DNA from: Spirochaetaceae bacterium 4572_59
GTDB lineage: Bacteria; Spirochaetota; Spirochaetia; DSM-2461
NCBI GenBank assembly: GCA_002084805.1
Contig: NBMC01000001.1
Span: 1 to 64,000 of the forward strand
Length of the DNA: 64,000 nucleotides
Direction of reading: 5' to 3'
Of the stretch, positions 52,280 to 60,218 are shown piece after piece; position 1 is the stretch's first letter; each line of letters opens with the position of its first letter. Below the pieces are notes generated by a model. That model worked only from the letters and a program-made list of their open reading frames with translations. It did no database searches and was not told the origin of the DNA. A program made the position numbers and the translations under genes.

Positions 52280-53383
52280 TTAATCTTCTTTATAGAACAG
52301 AGATCTTTCTGTTTCAAGATCGAAGAAGTGCAGTTTTTCCAACCGGGGAGAAAAATTGACTTCGTCCCCGACTTTAACTGTGATAGTAGGATCATTCTTT
52401 GTTGTAAAAGTATGAGATCCTGTATTGATGTGCAGCTGAGTTTCAGCACCAAGAGGCTCGATTACAACTACTTTTGCTACCATATTGTTTTCAACAGGAG
52501 TTGTAGTGAAATCCAGGTCTTCGGGTCTGATTCCAACAAGAATTTCTTTCCCGACATAGTTTTTCAGTACTTCTCTTCTTTCATCAGTAATAGTTACTTT
52601 CATACCTTCTTCGATGATATTAATATTACCGTTTTCTTCTGTTACTTTTGAAATAGCAATGTTCATGGGTGGTGAACCGATGAATCCTGCAACAAATCTA
52701 TTAATAGGTTCGTTGTATAGTTTCAGTGGAGAACCAATCTGCTGAATGATTCCACCCTTCATAACAACAATTTTGTCACCCATTGTCATGGCTTCTACCT
52801 GGTCATGGGTTACATATATCATTGTTGCAGAGAGTCTGGAATGAAGAGCACCAATTTCGGCTCTCATCTGTACCCTCAGTTTAGCATCAAGGTTTGAAAG
52901 GGGTTCATCAAAAAGGAATACTTTTGGTTTACGAACAATCGCACGACCAACAGCAACACGCTGTCTTTGTCCACCGGAGAGGGCTTTTGGCTTTCTCTCC
53001 AGAAGTTCTTCGATATCCAGAATCTGAGCAGCTTCTTTAACCCGGGCTTCAATATCTGATTTAGGATATTTGCGGATTTTCAGACCAAAAGCCATATTGT
53101 CATAAACAGACATATGAGGATACAGAGCATAGTTCTGGAATACCATTGCGATGTCTCTGTCTTTGGGTGCTTCCTCGTTCATTCTCTTGCCATCGATGAG
53201 GAGTTCTCCATCACTGATGTCTTCAAGACCTGCTACCATTCTCAGAGTGGTTGATTTACCACATCCGGAAGGACCTACCAATACTACAAATTCCTGGTCT
53301 GCGATGTTGATGTTTACCTTATCAACCGCTTTTACATTGCCGTCGTAAATTTTAGTTATATCTTTCAAGATAACTTCGGCCAT
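52280..53383 (-). CDS. Sugar ABC transporter ATP-binding protein (UgpC/MsmK type), orphan
   Basis: 367 residues. Walker A GPSGCGKST, signature LSGGQRQRVAVGRA, Walker B VFLFDEPLSNLDAKL and a C-terminal OB-fold regulatory domain (VGIRPEDL) define the MalK/UgpC/MsmK group, which energises carbohydrate importers. No permease lies beside it; such isolated ATPases are known to serve several importers in other bacteria. A strong promoter and GGAGG precede it, consistent with constitutive expression. The solute-binding lipoprotein upstream is transcribed the same way and may use it. Confidence 0.93.
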   Translation of the reverse strand: MAEVILKDITKIYDGNVKAVDKVNINIADQEFVVLVGPSGCGKSTTLRMVAGLEDISDGELLIDGKRMNEEAPKDRDIAMVFQNYALYPHMSVYDNMAFGLKIRKYPKSDIEARVKEAAQILDIEELLERKPKALSGGQRQRVAVGRAIVRKPKVFLFDEPLSNLDAKLRVQMRAEIGALHSRLSATMIYVTHDQVEAMTMGDKIVVMKGGIIQQIGSPLKLYNEPINRFVAGFIGSPPMNIAISKVTEENGNINIIEEGMKVTITDERREVLKNYVGKEILVGIRPEDLDFTTTPVENNMVAKVVVIEPLGAETQLHINTGSHTFTTKNDPTITVKVGDEVNFSPRLEKLHFFDLETERSLFYKED

Positions 53384-53416
53384 AGAATACCTCCATGGGA
53401 TTATTTTATAGTTCGT

Positions 53417-53445
53417 ATCTTATTATGAAAAATTCTATCTGTCAA
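53417..53445 (-). promoter_or_regulatory. Promoter of the ABC ATPase gene
   Basis: Minus strand TTGACA (53440-53445), 17-base spacer, TAAGAT (53417-53422). Confidence 0.7.
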
Positions 53446-53495
53446 ATTAATTTCTCTGGAGGCTGAATCCGGATGCTGAACCTTCATCAGAGCAA

Positions 53496-54707
53496 TCAGG
53501 GGAGTTCTTGTAGAGGATCCGGATTCAGGAGAAGCCATTTTCTGTATTCTTCTGTAAGTGATTTCGCTTCAGCCGCTGCGGAAAGGACTTTTATGGCATG
53601 GGGGATTATAAGCTCATCACAGACTTTTTCCCATTGGGGCAGGGGAGCCGGGATGCTACCGAATTCTCCGGGGTAGGGGATTTTCCCCTTCAAGGTAGGA
53701 TAGGCTTTACTAAGAATTGTTTCGTTTATTCTGTAATTTGCGGAAATCCCGTCCAGACCGAAAATACGGTCTCTGTTCTGAATTATATTATGAATATAAG
53801 AATCCCAGTTCTTCTCCTGAAGAAGCCACTTTATCAGAGCATCCACACCCTTCGGGTTGGGAGGATCCATGAATACTCCCGTAGATATGATTTGACGAGG
53901 CCGTAGATGGTTGTCGCTACTGAATATTCTGCTGGAAAGTTCAGCAGTGATACTATCCGGTAACAGCATGAAATCAGAGAGGCGGAGAAAACTGAATCCT
54001 ATTCTGCCCGATATGATAAGTCTGTAATCAGGGATGTATCTATATTTTGAATTAAACTGCTTTATTTCCTCTGTCCCCTGATTGTTTTCTATGTTCCAGC
54101 TGCTCAGTTCAAAAGTCTTTTTTTTATAGATTTCTGAAGAATTTTCCATGAAATCCTGAAAGGATATATTTACGGTACTAAGATAATCCATAATGAAGTC
54201 ATGGGACCACTGAGGTGAAAATCCGGCATTTGTCAATCTACCGTCATTGGAAATATTAAATGATGAGGCCGACTCACTTAAATCTTCCCAGCTCATATAC
54301 TTGGATTCTCCAGAGTAGGAGTTCTCATTGAATATGATCAGAGGCAAATCCAGAGACAGTGGAATAAGCTTCAGCTCTTTTTCGTAGATACAGGACTGAA
54401 GAATCTCGGGATACACATTCTGTATGTAGGGTGACTCTCTCAGCTTATTCAGATTCATCATTCTGCTGAGATAGACGTCGGAATGAATATCCTTTGAGAG
54501 AAGCATGTCTCCTTTTGTAATATTGTTTCCGTTGACAGCTTCCGTAATATGATGGATCTCTGCCGTATACTCGCACTGCTGATTATTAAATTGAGTCAGA
54601 AGCAGGGTTGCTTCGGGGATATCCGTATATACCTGAATTGTCTGATTTTCTCTTGTGCAGGATAAAATCAGGGATAATAGTCCGATTATAAATATTAGTT
54701 TCCGCAT
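53496..54707 (-). CDS. Solute-binding lipoprotein
   Basis: The frame is open to 54809, but the true start is ATG 54707 (403 residues), giving MRKLIFIIGLLSLILSC with a proper lipobox. The mature part looks like a type 1 extracellular solute-binding protein (TIQVYTDIPEATLLLTQFN, VYLSRMMNLNKLRESPY, GVFMDPPNPKGVDALIKWLL). Ligand unknown; the distant similarity to sugar-binding proteins and the ATPase gene downstream suggest a carbohydrate. Leaderless: TACATT lies seven bases before the ATG with no ribosome-binding site. Confidence 0.75.
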   Translation of the reverse strand: MRKLIFIIGLLSLILSCTRENQTIQVYTDIPEATLLLTQFNNQQCEYTAEIHHITEAVNGNNITKGDMLLSKDIHSDVYLSRMMNLNKLRESPYIQNVYPEILQSCIYEKELKLIPLSLDLPLIIFNENSYSGESKYMSWEDLSESASSFNISNDGRLTNAGFSPQWSHDFIMDYLSTVNISFQDFMENSSEIYKKKTFELSSWNIENNQGTEEIKQFNSKYRYIPDYRLIISGRIGFSFLRLSDFMLLPDSITAELSSRIFSSDNHLRPRQIISTGVFMDPPNPKGVDALIKWLLQEKNWDSYIHNIIQNRDRIFGLDGISANYRINETILSKAYPTLKGKIPYPGEFGSIPAPLPQWEKVCDELIIPHAIKVLSAAAEAKSLTEEYRKWLLLNPDPLQELP

Positions 54708-54771
54708 ATTAAAGAATGTAGGAGAGTCTCGACGGGTTGTCAATAAGCTGAGGGACGGGGATAATGAAGCC
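54708..54771. promoter_or_regulatory. Divergent leaderless promoter pair with overlapping -35 boxes
   Basis: The 64-base gap is accounted for by promoter elements. Minus: TTGACA (54738-54743), 17 bases, TACATT (54715-54720), seven bases, ATG 54707. Plus: TTGTCA (54737-54742), 17 bases, GATAAT (54760-54765), six bases, GTG 54772. The two -35 hexamers occupy nearly the same seven base pairs (TTGTCAA), so one polymerase would exclude the other. Confidence 0.7.
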
Positions 54772-55686
54772 GTGTTATTCAGACAATATAGTAAATATTT
54801 AAAAGACAAATATAATGAGACGGTCTACCGTATTGGTGTAGATGGTGGTTTTTCCTGCCCCAACAGGGGGAATAATCGACATAATCCCGGATGTTCTTAC
54901 TGTGATGTATATGGGGTGAGAGCAGCCTATATTGGAGAAAGCTTTCAACCTCTGGAAGAACAGATTCGCCGTTCCGCTGCTGTTATGCGCAAACGATATA
55001 AGGCTGAAACCTTTATTCTCTATTTTCAGGCTTATTCCAGCACTTTTGCTCCTGTTGATAAACTGAAAAAGATTTATGATCATGGTCTGTCTCTGGCCAA
55101 ATTTGTGGAGCTTGTGGTATCGACTCGTCCTGACTGTATAAATGAGAAGATCGCAGACCTGCTTGGGTCCTATGTCAGGGATGATTTTGATGTCTGGGTG
55201 GAACTGGGGCTTCAGTCCGCCCATGACAAAACCCTTGACCGGATCAACCGGGGGCATGATGTTAAAAGATTCGAGAGAGCCTATCATATGCTGAGAGCGC
55301 GGGGAATTAAGGTGGCAGTTCATCTTATTTTTGGACTCCCTGATGAAGATCGACCGGAAATTCTTGAAACGGTCCGTTATCTGGCGGCCTTAAAACCGGA
55401 TGGTGTGAAATTTCACAACCTCCATATCCCGACGGGCTCTCCTCTCTATAAGGAATATGAGGCGGGGGAACTTTCTTTTCCCGACAGTTACAGGCATATG
55501 ACATATGTCGCGGACGCCATTGAGATGCTGCCGCCTGAAACTATTATTATGCGACTGACCACAGATACTCCCCATCAGCGTCATCAGCTTCCCGGTGCCT
55601 TTCTGAACAAATCGCAGGTCTATGATCTTTTAAAAAAAGAACTGAGCAGCCGCGGAACCAGGCAGGGATCCCTGTATAAAGAATAG
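54772..55686 (+). CDS. YhcC-family radical SAM protein
   Basis: Radical SAM enzyme of the TIGR01212/YhcC family. GTG 54772 gives 304 residues and the usual family N-terminus (YLKDKYNETVYRIGVDGGF). An open frame extends to 54655 but would overlap the divergent gene. Iron-sulphur cysteines are in CPNRGNNRHNPGCSYC; GLQSAHDKTLDRINRGH and VAVHLIFGLPDED are further radical SAM segments. The substrate is unknown. No ribosome-binding site at normal spacing; leaderless. Confidence 0.88.
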   Translation: MLFRQYSKYLKDKYNETVYRIGVDGGFSCPNRGNNRHNPGCSYCDVYGVRAAYIGESFQPLEEQIRRSAAVMRKRYKAETFILYFQAYSSTFAPVDKLKKIYDHGLSLAKFVELVVSTRPDCINEKIADLLGSYVRDDFDVWVELGLQSAHDKTLDRINRGHDVKRFERAYHMLRARGIKVAVHLIFGLPDEDRPEILETVRYLAALKPDGVKFHNLHIPTGSPLYKEYEAGELSFPDSYRHMTYVADAIEMLPPETIIMRLTTDTPHQRHQLPGAFLNKSQVYDLLKKELSSRGTRQGSLYKE

Positions 55687-55766
55687 AAAATAATTCCTGC
55701 TTATTCTCTCTTCCTGATATACTTTATTTCGGGTTAGAATAAAAATTATTAGTGGAGGTTCTGATT

Positions 55767-56264
55767 TTGCCCATATTTGATTATGAAGTTTTTGATAAAC
55801 TGGATGAATTGAAGAAACAGTATGAAAGTAATATGAGTAATTCTTTTATTCGTTCGGCTCTTATCTCATTGGACCTGCCCTATGAAATACGTAGCGGAAT
55901 TGAAGGTATTACGGATAAGCTGGATTATTATAAGCAGCAGGGATACCGTTTTGAAGAAATTTATAATGGTATATATGGAATGGCCCTTTTTATCTACCGG
56001 GCGAGAATGGAGATTGTTCCCTACCTGAAAAACAGTCCGTCCCTGAGCGCTGTCTCAGCATCGGAAAAAATACTAGCTAGTATGGCTGCTGATAATCTTA
56101 AGGCGAATCTGAATATTCTGGCAGATCGCTTGAACGAACTATACCTCTGTGTTGTCAGAATTGATGTGGACTCACATAAGGTAAAACAGCCAGTTTATAA
56201 AAGAATCCCTCAATTGGATAAGCTTGGTCAGTTTCTCACCTCAACTAATCCTGGTCTCTTTTAA
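55767..56264 (+). CDS. Conserved protein of unknown function
   Basis: The TTG at 55767 with GGAGG eight bases upstream is a better start than the GTG at 55752, giving 165 residues. Acidic/basic, mostly helical, no signal peptide or membrane segment; FDYEVFDKLDELKKQYESN at the start looks like coiled coil. No family recognised. Its 3' end overlaps the convergent QueG-like gene by 20 bases. Confidence 0.65.
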   Translation: MPIFDYEVFDKLDELKKQYESNMSNSFIRSALISLDLPYEIRSGIEGITDKLDYYKQQGYRFEEIYNGIYGMALFIYRARMEIVPYLKNSPSLSAVSASEKILASMAADNLKANLNILADRLNELYLCVVRIDVDSHKVKQPVYKRIPQLDKLGQFLTSTNPGLF

Positions 56265-57150
56265 GAACTTTTAACGCCCATCTGCAGGCATCTTCCAGAG
56301 AGGGATCCTTCGCCTCTGAGAGTCTTTTCTCAATAAGTGGTATCAATTCGGATAAGCCTTCGTTGGCGGCACATAGAACGGCATTTCGTTGCAGCATGCG
56401 GGGGGTTATCCAGCTCATGCCCATGTTGCTGTTTCTGAAATAGGATTTAATCTCCTCCTGAGCTGCAGTCAAAAGGAATGTGAGAGGGATTCCCTGTGGG
56501 AGAGCACCGAGATCAATGGCTCTGCTTTCGGGAATCTTCCGGTTCCATGGACAAATATCCTGGCAGATTGTGCAGCCGTAGAGTATGCTGCCCCAGTTTC
56601 TTTTAATATCATCCGGAACTATTCCTGATTCGGTGGTCCAGAACTGCAGGCATTTTTCCTTACAGAATCCTTCATCGCTGATAGCTCCCCCCGGGCAGGC
56701 TTTTTCACAGAGCCGGCAGTTCCCGCAGTTTGATAGTGCCTCGTCGTTTTCTTCGGGAGAATATTCTAAAACTTTTATTTCACCCGGCAGGATCATACCG
56801 GCCAGAACTCCACGACTCCCTATGCTGCGATTTATGAGAAGGCTGTTTTTTCCGCGGAATCCCAAGCCTGCTTCCAGAGCAAGACTTTTTTCAGGAAGCC
56901 GGGAGTTTGAAAACAGGCGATACTGTTTTTTTGTCAGTTGCGGTGCCACCTGTTTAACAATTAGTTTCATACGGTTAATTGTTTCTTTGTAGTAATTTCG
57001 GCAGGAAAATGGGGCGATCTGCCCCATTCCTTTTTCCTTTGCTTCATTTTCCCTGTGTATAGGAAACATGGCAATGATGATCTGACCGTCGGAGGAGAAT
57101 CCCTGGTCTTCTATAATTTCTTTAGCAAGGGGACTCTCTTTTGGAACCAT
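56245..57150 (-). CDS. QueG-like iron-sulphur protein (epoxyqueuosine reductase family)
   Basis: QueG reduces epoxyqueuosine to queuosine in tRNA using cobalamin and two 4Fe-4S clusters. Both cluster motifs are present (CGNCRLCEKACPGGAIS and the GCTICQDICPWNRK group with CKEKC before it) plus the C-terminal HEAT-like RNAVLCAAN. The N-terminal part is shorter than usual. From the ATG 57150 there are 301 residues. Reading upstream in frame to a CTG at 57207, which has GGAGG at ideal spacing, would add LNQNILFSLFKKQGFSAVR, resembling the family's first helix. No other queuosine gene is nearby. Assignment to the family is good; enzymatic function is less sure. Confidence 0.82.
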   Translation of the reverse strand: MVPKESPLAKEIIEDQGFSSDGQIIIAMFPIHRENEAKEKGMGQIAPFSCRNYYKETINRMKLIVKQVAPQLTKKQYRLFSNSRLPEKSLALEAGLGFRGKNSLLINRSIGSRGVLAGMILPGEIKVLEYSPEENDEALSNCGNCRLCEKACPGGAISDEGFCKEKCLQFWTTESGIVPDDIKRNWGSILYGCTICQDICPWNRKIPESRAIDLGALPQGIPLTFLLTAAQEEIKSYFRNSNMGMSWITPRMLQRNAVLCAANEGLSELIPLIEKRLSEAKDPSLEDACRWALKVLKRDQD

Positions 57151-57243
57151 CCTTACAGCAGAAAATCCCTGTTTTTTAAAAAGTGAAAATAAAATATTCT
57201 GATTCAGTTTTTTCCTCCAGTTGTCAAGAGACAGGATTTGTCG

Positions 57244-57272
57244 TTGACAGCAGTTTTAATTTAACCTAAATT
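57244..57272 (+). promoter_or_regulatory. Promoter placing the start site on the second ATG of the next gene
   Basis: TTGACA (57244-57249), 17-base spacer, TAAATT (57267-57272). The ATG at 57273 follows directly and would lie upstream of the transcript start; the ATG at 57279 is six bases on, as in other leaderless genes here. Confidence 0.65.
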
Positions 57273-57278
57273 ATGAAG

Positions 57279-58811
57279 ATGGTCAAAAATGGGTCATCAG
57301 GCTTTTTGGATAAAATACTTAGTCTCTTTGTAACAATAGGTGATGCGGAGAAAGATAAGCGACGCCTTATAAAAGAAATTAAAAAAGATCTCAAGAAGAG
57401 AAGCAAATACTTCAGGGTAAAAGGAAATACGGCTCAACCGGCTCTTGCTAAGCTCTTCTATGATATGTATAAGGTGGTCGGACCTGCTCAGGTTCTTCTG
57501 GAGTCATTGAAAGACTCCGGAGTCATCCGTGCCATTATTATTGAAAATTTTCTCTCTGAAGATCAGAAAAAGCTGGTAGGGTCTCTTTCTGAATCCAGCA
57601 TCAGGAAGCGCTGTGCAGCCTCCAAGTCTTTGAAGAATGTCAGAGACCAGATCAAAGAGGAACTGATTCAGACATACACTTTTTTTGATATGAAGGCTGC
57701 AAAAGACATCAACAGACTCTACAGTTCTATGATGGTGATGCAGGATTTTATTAAGTTCGATTATTATTTCCTGCTTAAAAAGTTCGACTCTCTGCTACCG
57801 GAACGGGATTTTAAATATATTCCAAGATTTGAGAGTATCAATGGGGAATATATTGTTGACGATTTGAAAGATTTTGATATGATTCTGTCTGTTTTTAATG
57901 AATCAGAGGATTGGGATGTTATTCTGGATGTGCTTTCCCAGTACCGGGATATGGAAGCCATATCAAGGGACGGATGGAAGAAGGTTCTGCAGATAGTAAA
58001 AGAATTGAAGAAAACCAGTATACTGGGGCTTGTTGTTAAAGTTCTGGACGAAAATCCGGGGTATAAGGTTCTTCCCGAATCCTATACTTTCGAGATTGTT
58101 GAGGATTATCTCTCTGATATCAAAAATACGGCAGAGCAGATTCTGATGAGTATTGTGGATGACAGAAAAAAAAGTCAGCGAGATTCTCTTCTTGTGAATA
58201 TCTACGGTACTACCTCTGTTTTCCGGATGAAATATTATACAGAGAAAGCCAATATGGCATTTTCGAAGAAAGTGAATTCCGGCTTTGCCTATGTTGAACC
58301 CTTGAATTTCCTGAAAGCCTTCTTTCTTGATTACTATAAAGGTCCTATCCGGCAGATGGTGGACCGCTTGCTGATTACGGGAAAATGGTCTTCAAATATA
58401 GCATCTCAGCAGTTTTCCGAGTCCTATCATCAGCTTATGACTATGACAGACGAATTAATTCAGTTTGATAATTCACTTGCTGATGAAACTGATTTGGGAA
58501 CAAAACTGAAAAGACTTGTTCGGGCGGCAGATAGAGACCGGAATGCTCTGGATTCTATGCGTAATGTATTGAATACGGTAAATGATCAGGCCTATTCTAT
58601 CCTGAATAACTCGGCACAGCATTTGCTTGCTATCGGAAAGAATCTGAAGCGTTGTATTGATGATTATCGTGCACCCAAGCACGAATTGATTGTAAATTGG
58701 AAAGAGATTGAAGCGATGAGCGAAGAACCTCTTGTCAATCAAATGAGTGAGTTGTATAAAAAGATCTATTATTTCCTGCAGTTGATGCAGTATTATCTGA
58801 AAGGGGAATAG
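57279..58811 (+). CDS. Cytoplasmic protein of unknown function, spirochaete-type
   Basis: About 510 residues, all helical in appearance, Lys/Glu-rich, no signal peptide and no membrane segment. I believe such proteins are restricted to spirochaetes (a DUF5312-like family), but this is recollection, not proof. The start at the second ATG (57279) is inferred from the promoter position; the annotated alternative is 57273. The small cysteine protein gene follows 7 bases later, then ychF, so a short operon is likely. Confidence 0.75.
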   Translation: MVKNGSSGFLDKILSLFVTIGDAEKDKRRLIKEIKKDLKKRSKYFRVKGNTAQPALAKLFYDMYKVVGPAQVLLESLKDSGVIRAIIIENFLSEDQKKLVGSLSESSIRKRCAASKSLKNVRDQIKEELIQTYTFFDMKAAKDINRLYSSMMVMQDFIKFDYYFLLKKFDSLLPERDFKYIPRFESINGEYIVDDLKDFDMILSVFNESEDWDVILDVLSQYRDMEAISRDGWKKVLQIVKELKKTSILGLVVKVLDENPGYKVLPESYTFEIVEDYLSDIKNTAEQILMSIVDDRKKSQRDSLLVNIYGTTSVFRMKYYTEKANMAFSKKVNSGFAYVEPLNFLKAFFLDYYKGPIRQMVDRLLITGKWSSNIASQQFSESYHQLMTMTDELIQFDNSLADETDLGTKLKRLVRAADRDRNALDSMRNVLNTVNDQAYSILNNSAQHLLAIGKNLKRCIDDYRAPKHELIVNWKEIEAMSEEPLVNQMSELYKKIYYFLQLMQYYLKGE

Positions 58812-58818
58812 ATAACAG

Positions 58819-59007
58819 GTGGATAAGAACAAGGTTCCCAACTGTCTACGCTGTGAGCATTTTTTTGTTACTTGGGATCCGGCTTTTCCAAGAGGATGCC
58901 GCATTTTCGGTATTAAGAGCCGTAGTCTGCCCTCCATGGAAGTTCGCAAAGCTACTGGTAGGCAGTGCCCCAGTTTCAAAGAGTCCGCCCGTTTGAAGAA
59001 ACAGTAA
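58819..59007 (+). CDS. Small four-cysteine protein
   Basis: 62 residues from a GTG, with CLRCEHFFVTWDPAFPRGC and a fourth cysteine in GRQCPSF: a compact Cys4, zinc-ribbon-like pattern. Similar small proteins with the WDP.FP.GCR.FG pattern occur in other bacteria without known function. Between the unknown helical protein and ychF. Confidence 0.75.
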   Translation: MDKNKVPNCLRCEHFFVTWDPAFPRGCRIFGIKSRSLPSMEVRKATGRQCPSFKESARLKKQ

Positions 59008-59032
59008 CACCTCGATTATTTCTGGAGTTTAT

Positions 59033-60142
59033 ATGAGTTTAAATTGTGGTATTGTAGGACTTCCGAATGTCGGTAAGTCCACTATCTTTTCTGCGCTGAC
59101 AGCCGCACCGGCTGAAGCAGCTAACTATCCTTTCTGTACAATTGATCCCAATGTGGGTATTGTAAGCGTTCCAGATTCTCGGCTTGAAAAGATTGCCGAA
59201 CTGGTTCCGGCGGATAAAGTGATTCCTGCTATTGTGGAATTTGTTGACATTGCAGGTCTTGTTAAAGGCGCTTCCAAGGGAGAAGGCCTAGGGAATAAAT
59301 TCCTGGCGAATATCCGGGAAGTCGGAATGATCGTTCATGTTGTCCGTTGTTTTGAAAACCCTGATATTGTTCACGTGGAGAATAAAATCAATCCTAGTGA
59401 TGATATTGAAGTTATCAATATTGAGCTGGCCCTTGCAGATCTTGGGTCTGTGGAGAACCGGCTTAGTAAGAATGACAGGTTTGCACGGAGCGGGGACAAG
59501 AAAATCCGTGATACTGCTCTGAAAATCAAACCTCTTCTGGAGAGGCTTGCTGCTCATCTGGGAGAAGGCCATGCTGCCCGGCAGTTGGATCTGACTGATG
59601 ATGAGAAGGCACTTCTTTATGATTTGCATCTTATTACCATGAAAAAGCAGATCTATCTCTGTAATGTGGATGAGGATGGACTGGACGGACAGGGCGACTT
59701 TGTTAAACAGGTAAGGGATATTGCCGATAAGGAAGGTACTGAGGCTGTTGTTCTCTGCGGAAAACTTGAAGCGGATATTGCAGCTTTGGATGATCCGGAA
59801 GAGCGGGCTGTATTTCTTGAGGAAGCGGGACTGGAAGAATCCGGTCTTTCCCGTCTGGTTCGAACCACCTATAAGACTCTGGGACTCCGTACTTTTTTTA
59901 CTGTAGGCGGCACAGAGAATAAAGCATGGACTTTTCAGGAGGGAATGAAAGCTCCTCAGACGGCAGGAGTTATCCATACGGATTTTGAAAAAGGATTTAT
60001 CAAGGCAGATGTCTATCACTGTGACGACCTTTTTGAAGCCGGGACAGAAGGGGCTATAAAGTCTGCCGGTAAGCTGCGAATAGAAGGAAAAGAATATGTC
60101 GTCCAGGATGGCGATTGCATGTTCTTTAAATTTAACGTATAG
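59033..60142 (+). CDS. ychF: YchF/OLA1 family ribosome-associated ATPase/GTPase
   Basis: 369 residues. G1 GLPNVGKSTIFS, the switch region DIAGLVKGASKGEGLGNKFL, and a nucleotide-specificity motif (NVDEDG) replacing NKxD, in keeping with ATP preference in this family. The C-terminal TGS domain (about 280-369) is intact (RTFFTVGGTENKAW, VQDGDCMFFKFNV). A conserved, ribosome-binding translation and stress factor. Confidence 0.97.
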   Translation: MSLNCGIVGLPNVGKSTIFSALTAAPAEAANYPFCTIDPNVGIVSVPDSRLEKIAELVPADKVIPAIVEFVDIAGLVKGASKGEGLGNKFLANIREVGMIVHVVRCFENPDIVHVENKINPSDDIEVINIELALADLGSVENRLSKNDRFARSGDKKIRDTALKIKPLLERLAAHLGEGHAARQLDLTDDEKALLYDLHLITMKKQIYLCNVDEDGLDGQGDFVKQVRDIADKEGTEAVVLCGKLEADIAALDDPEERAVFLEEAGLEESGLSRLVRTTYKTLGLRTFFTVGGTENKAWTFQEGMKAPQTAGVIHTDFEKGFIKADVYHCDDLFEAGTEGAIKSAGKLRIEGKEYVVQDGDCMFFKFNV

Positions 60143-60164
60143 GACTATTTTTTCGTATTAATTG

Positions 60165-60196
60165 AAAAAGGGACTGAGTCATCAGCCCTTTTTATT
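60165..60196 (+). terminator. Terminator of ychF
   Basis: AAAAGGG-A-CTGA (60166-60177), loop GTCA, TCAG-CCCTTTT (60182-60192) with one bulged A, then TTTATTTTT. Confidence 0.8.
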
Positions 60197-60218
60197 TTTC
60201 ATAAATAAGCCCTTTGAA

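Noticed and set aside
54655-54771. Upstream extension of the YhcC protein to 54655
   Set aside because: It would cross the divergent promoter pair and the lipoprotein start; the family N-terminus begins at GTG 54772.
59288-60019. 243-residue open frame antisense to ychF
   Set aside because: ychF is a certain gene with all motifs; the antisense frame is a composition by-product.
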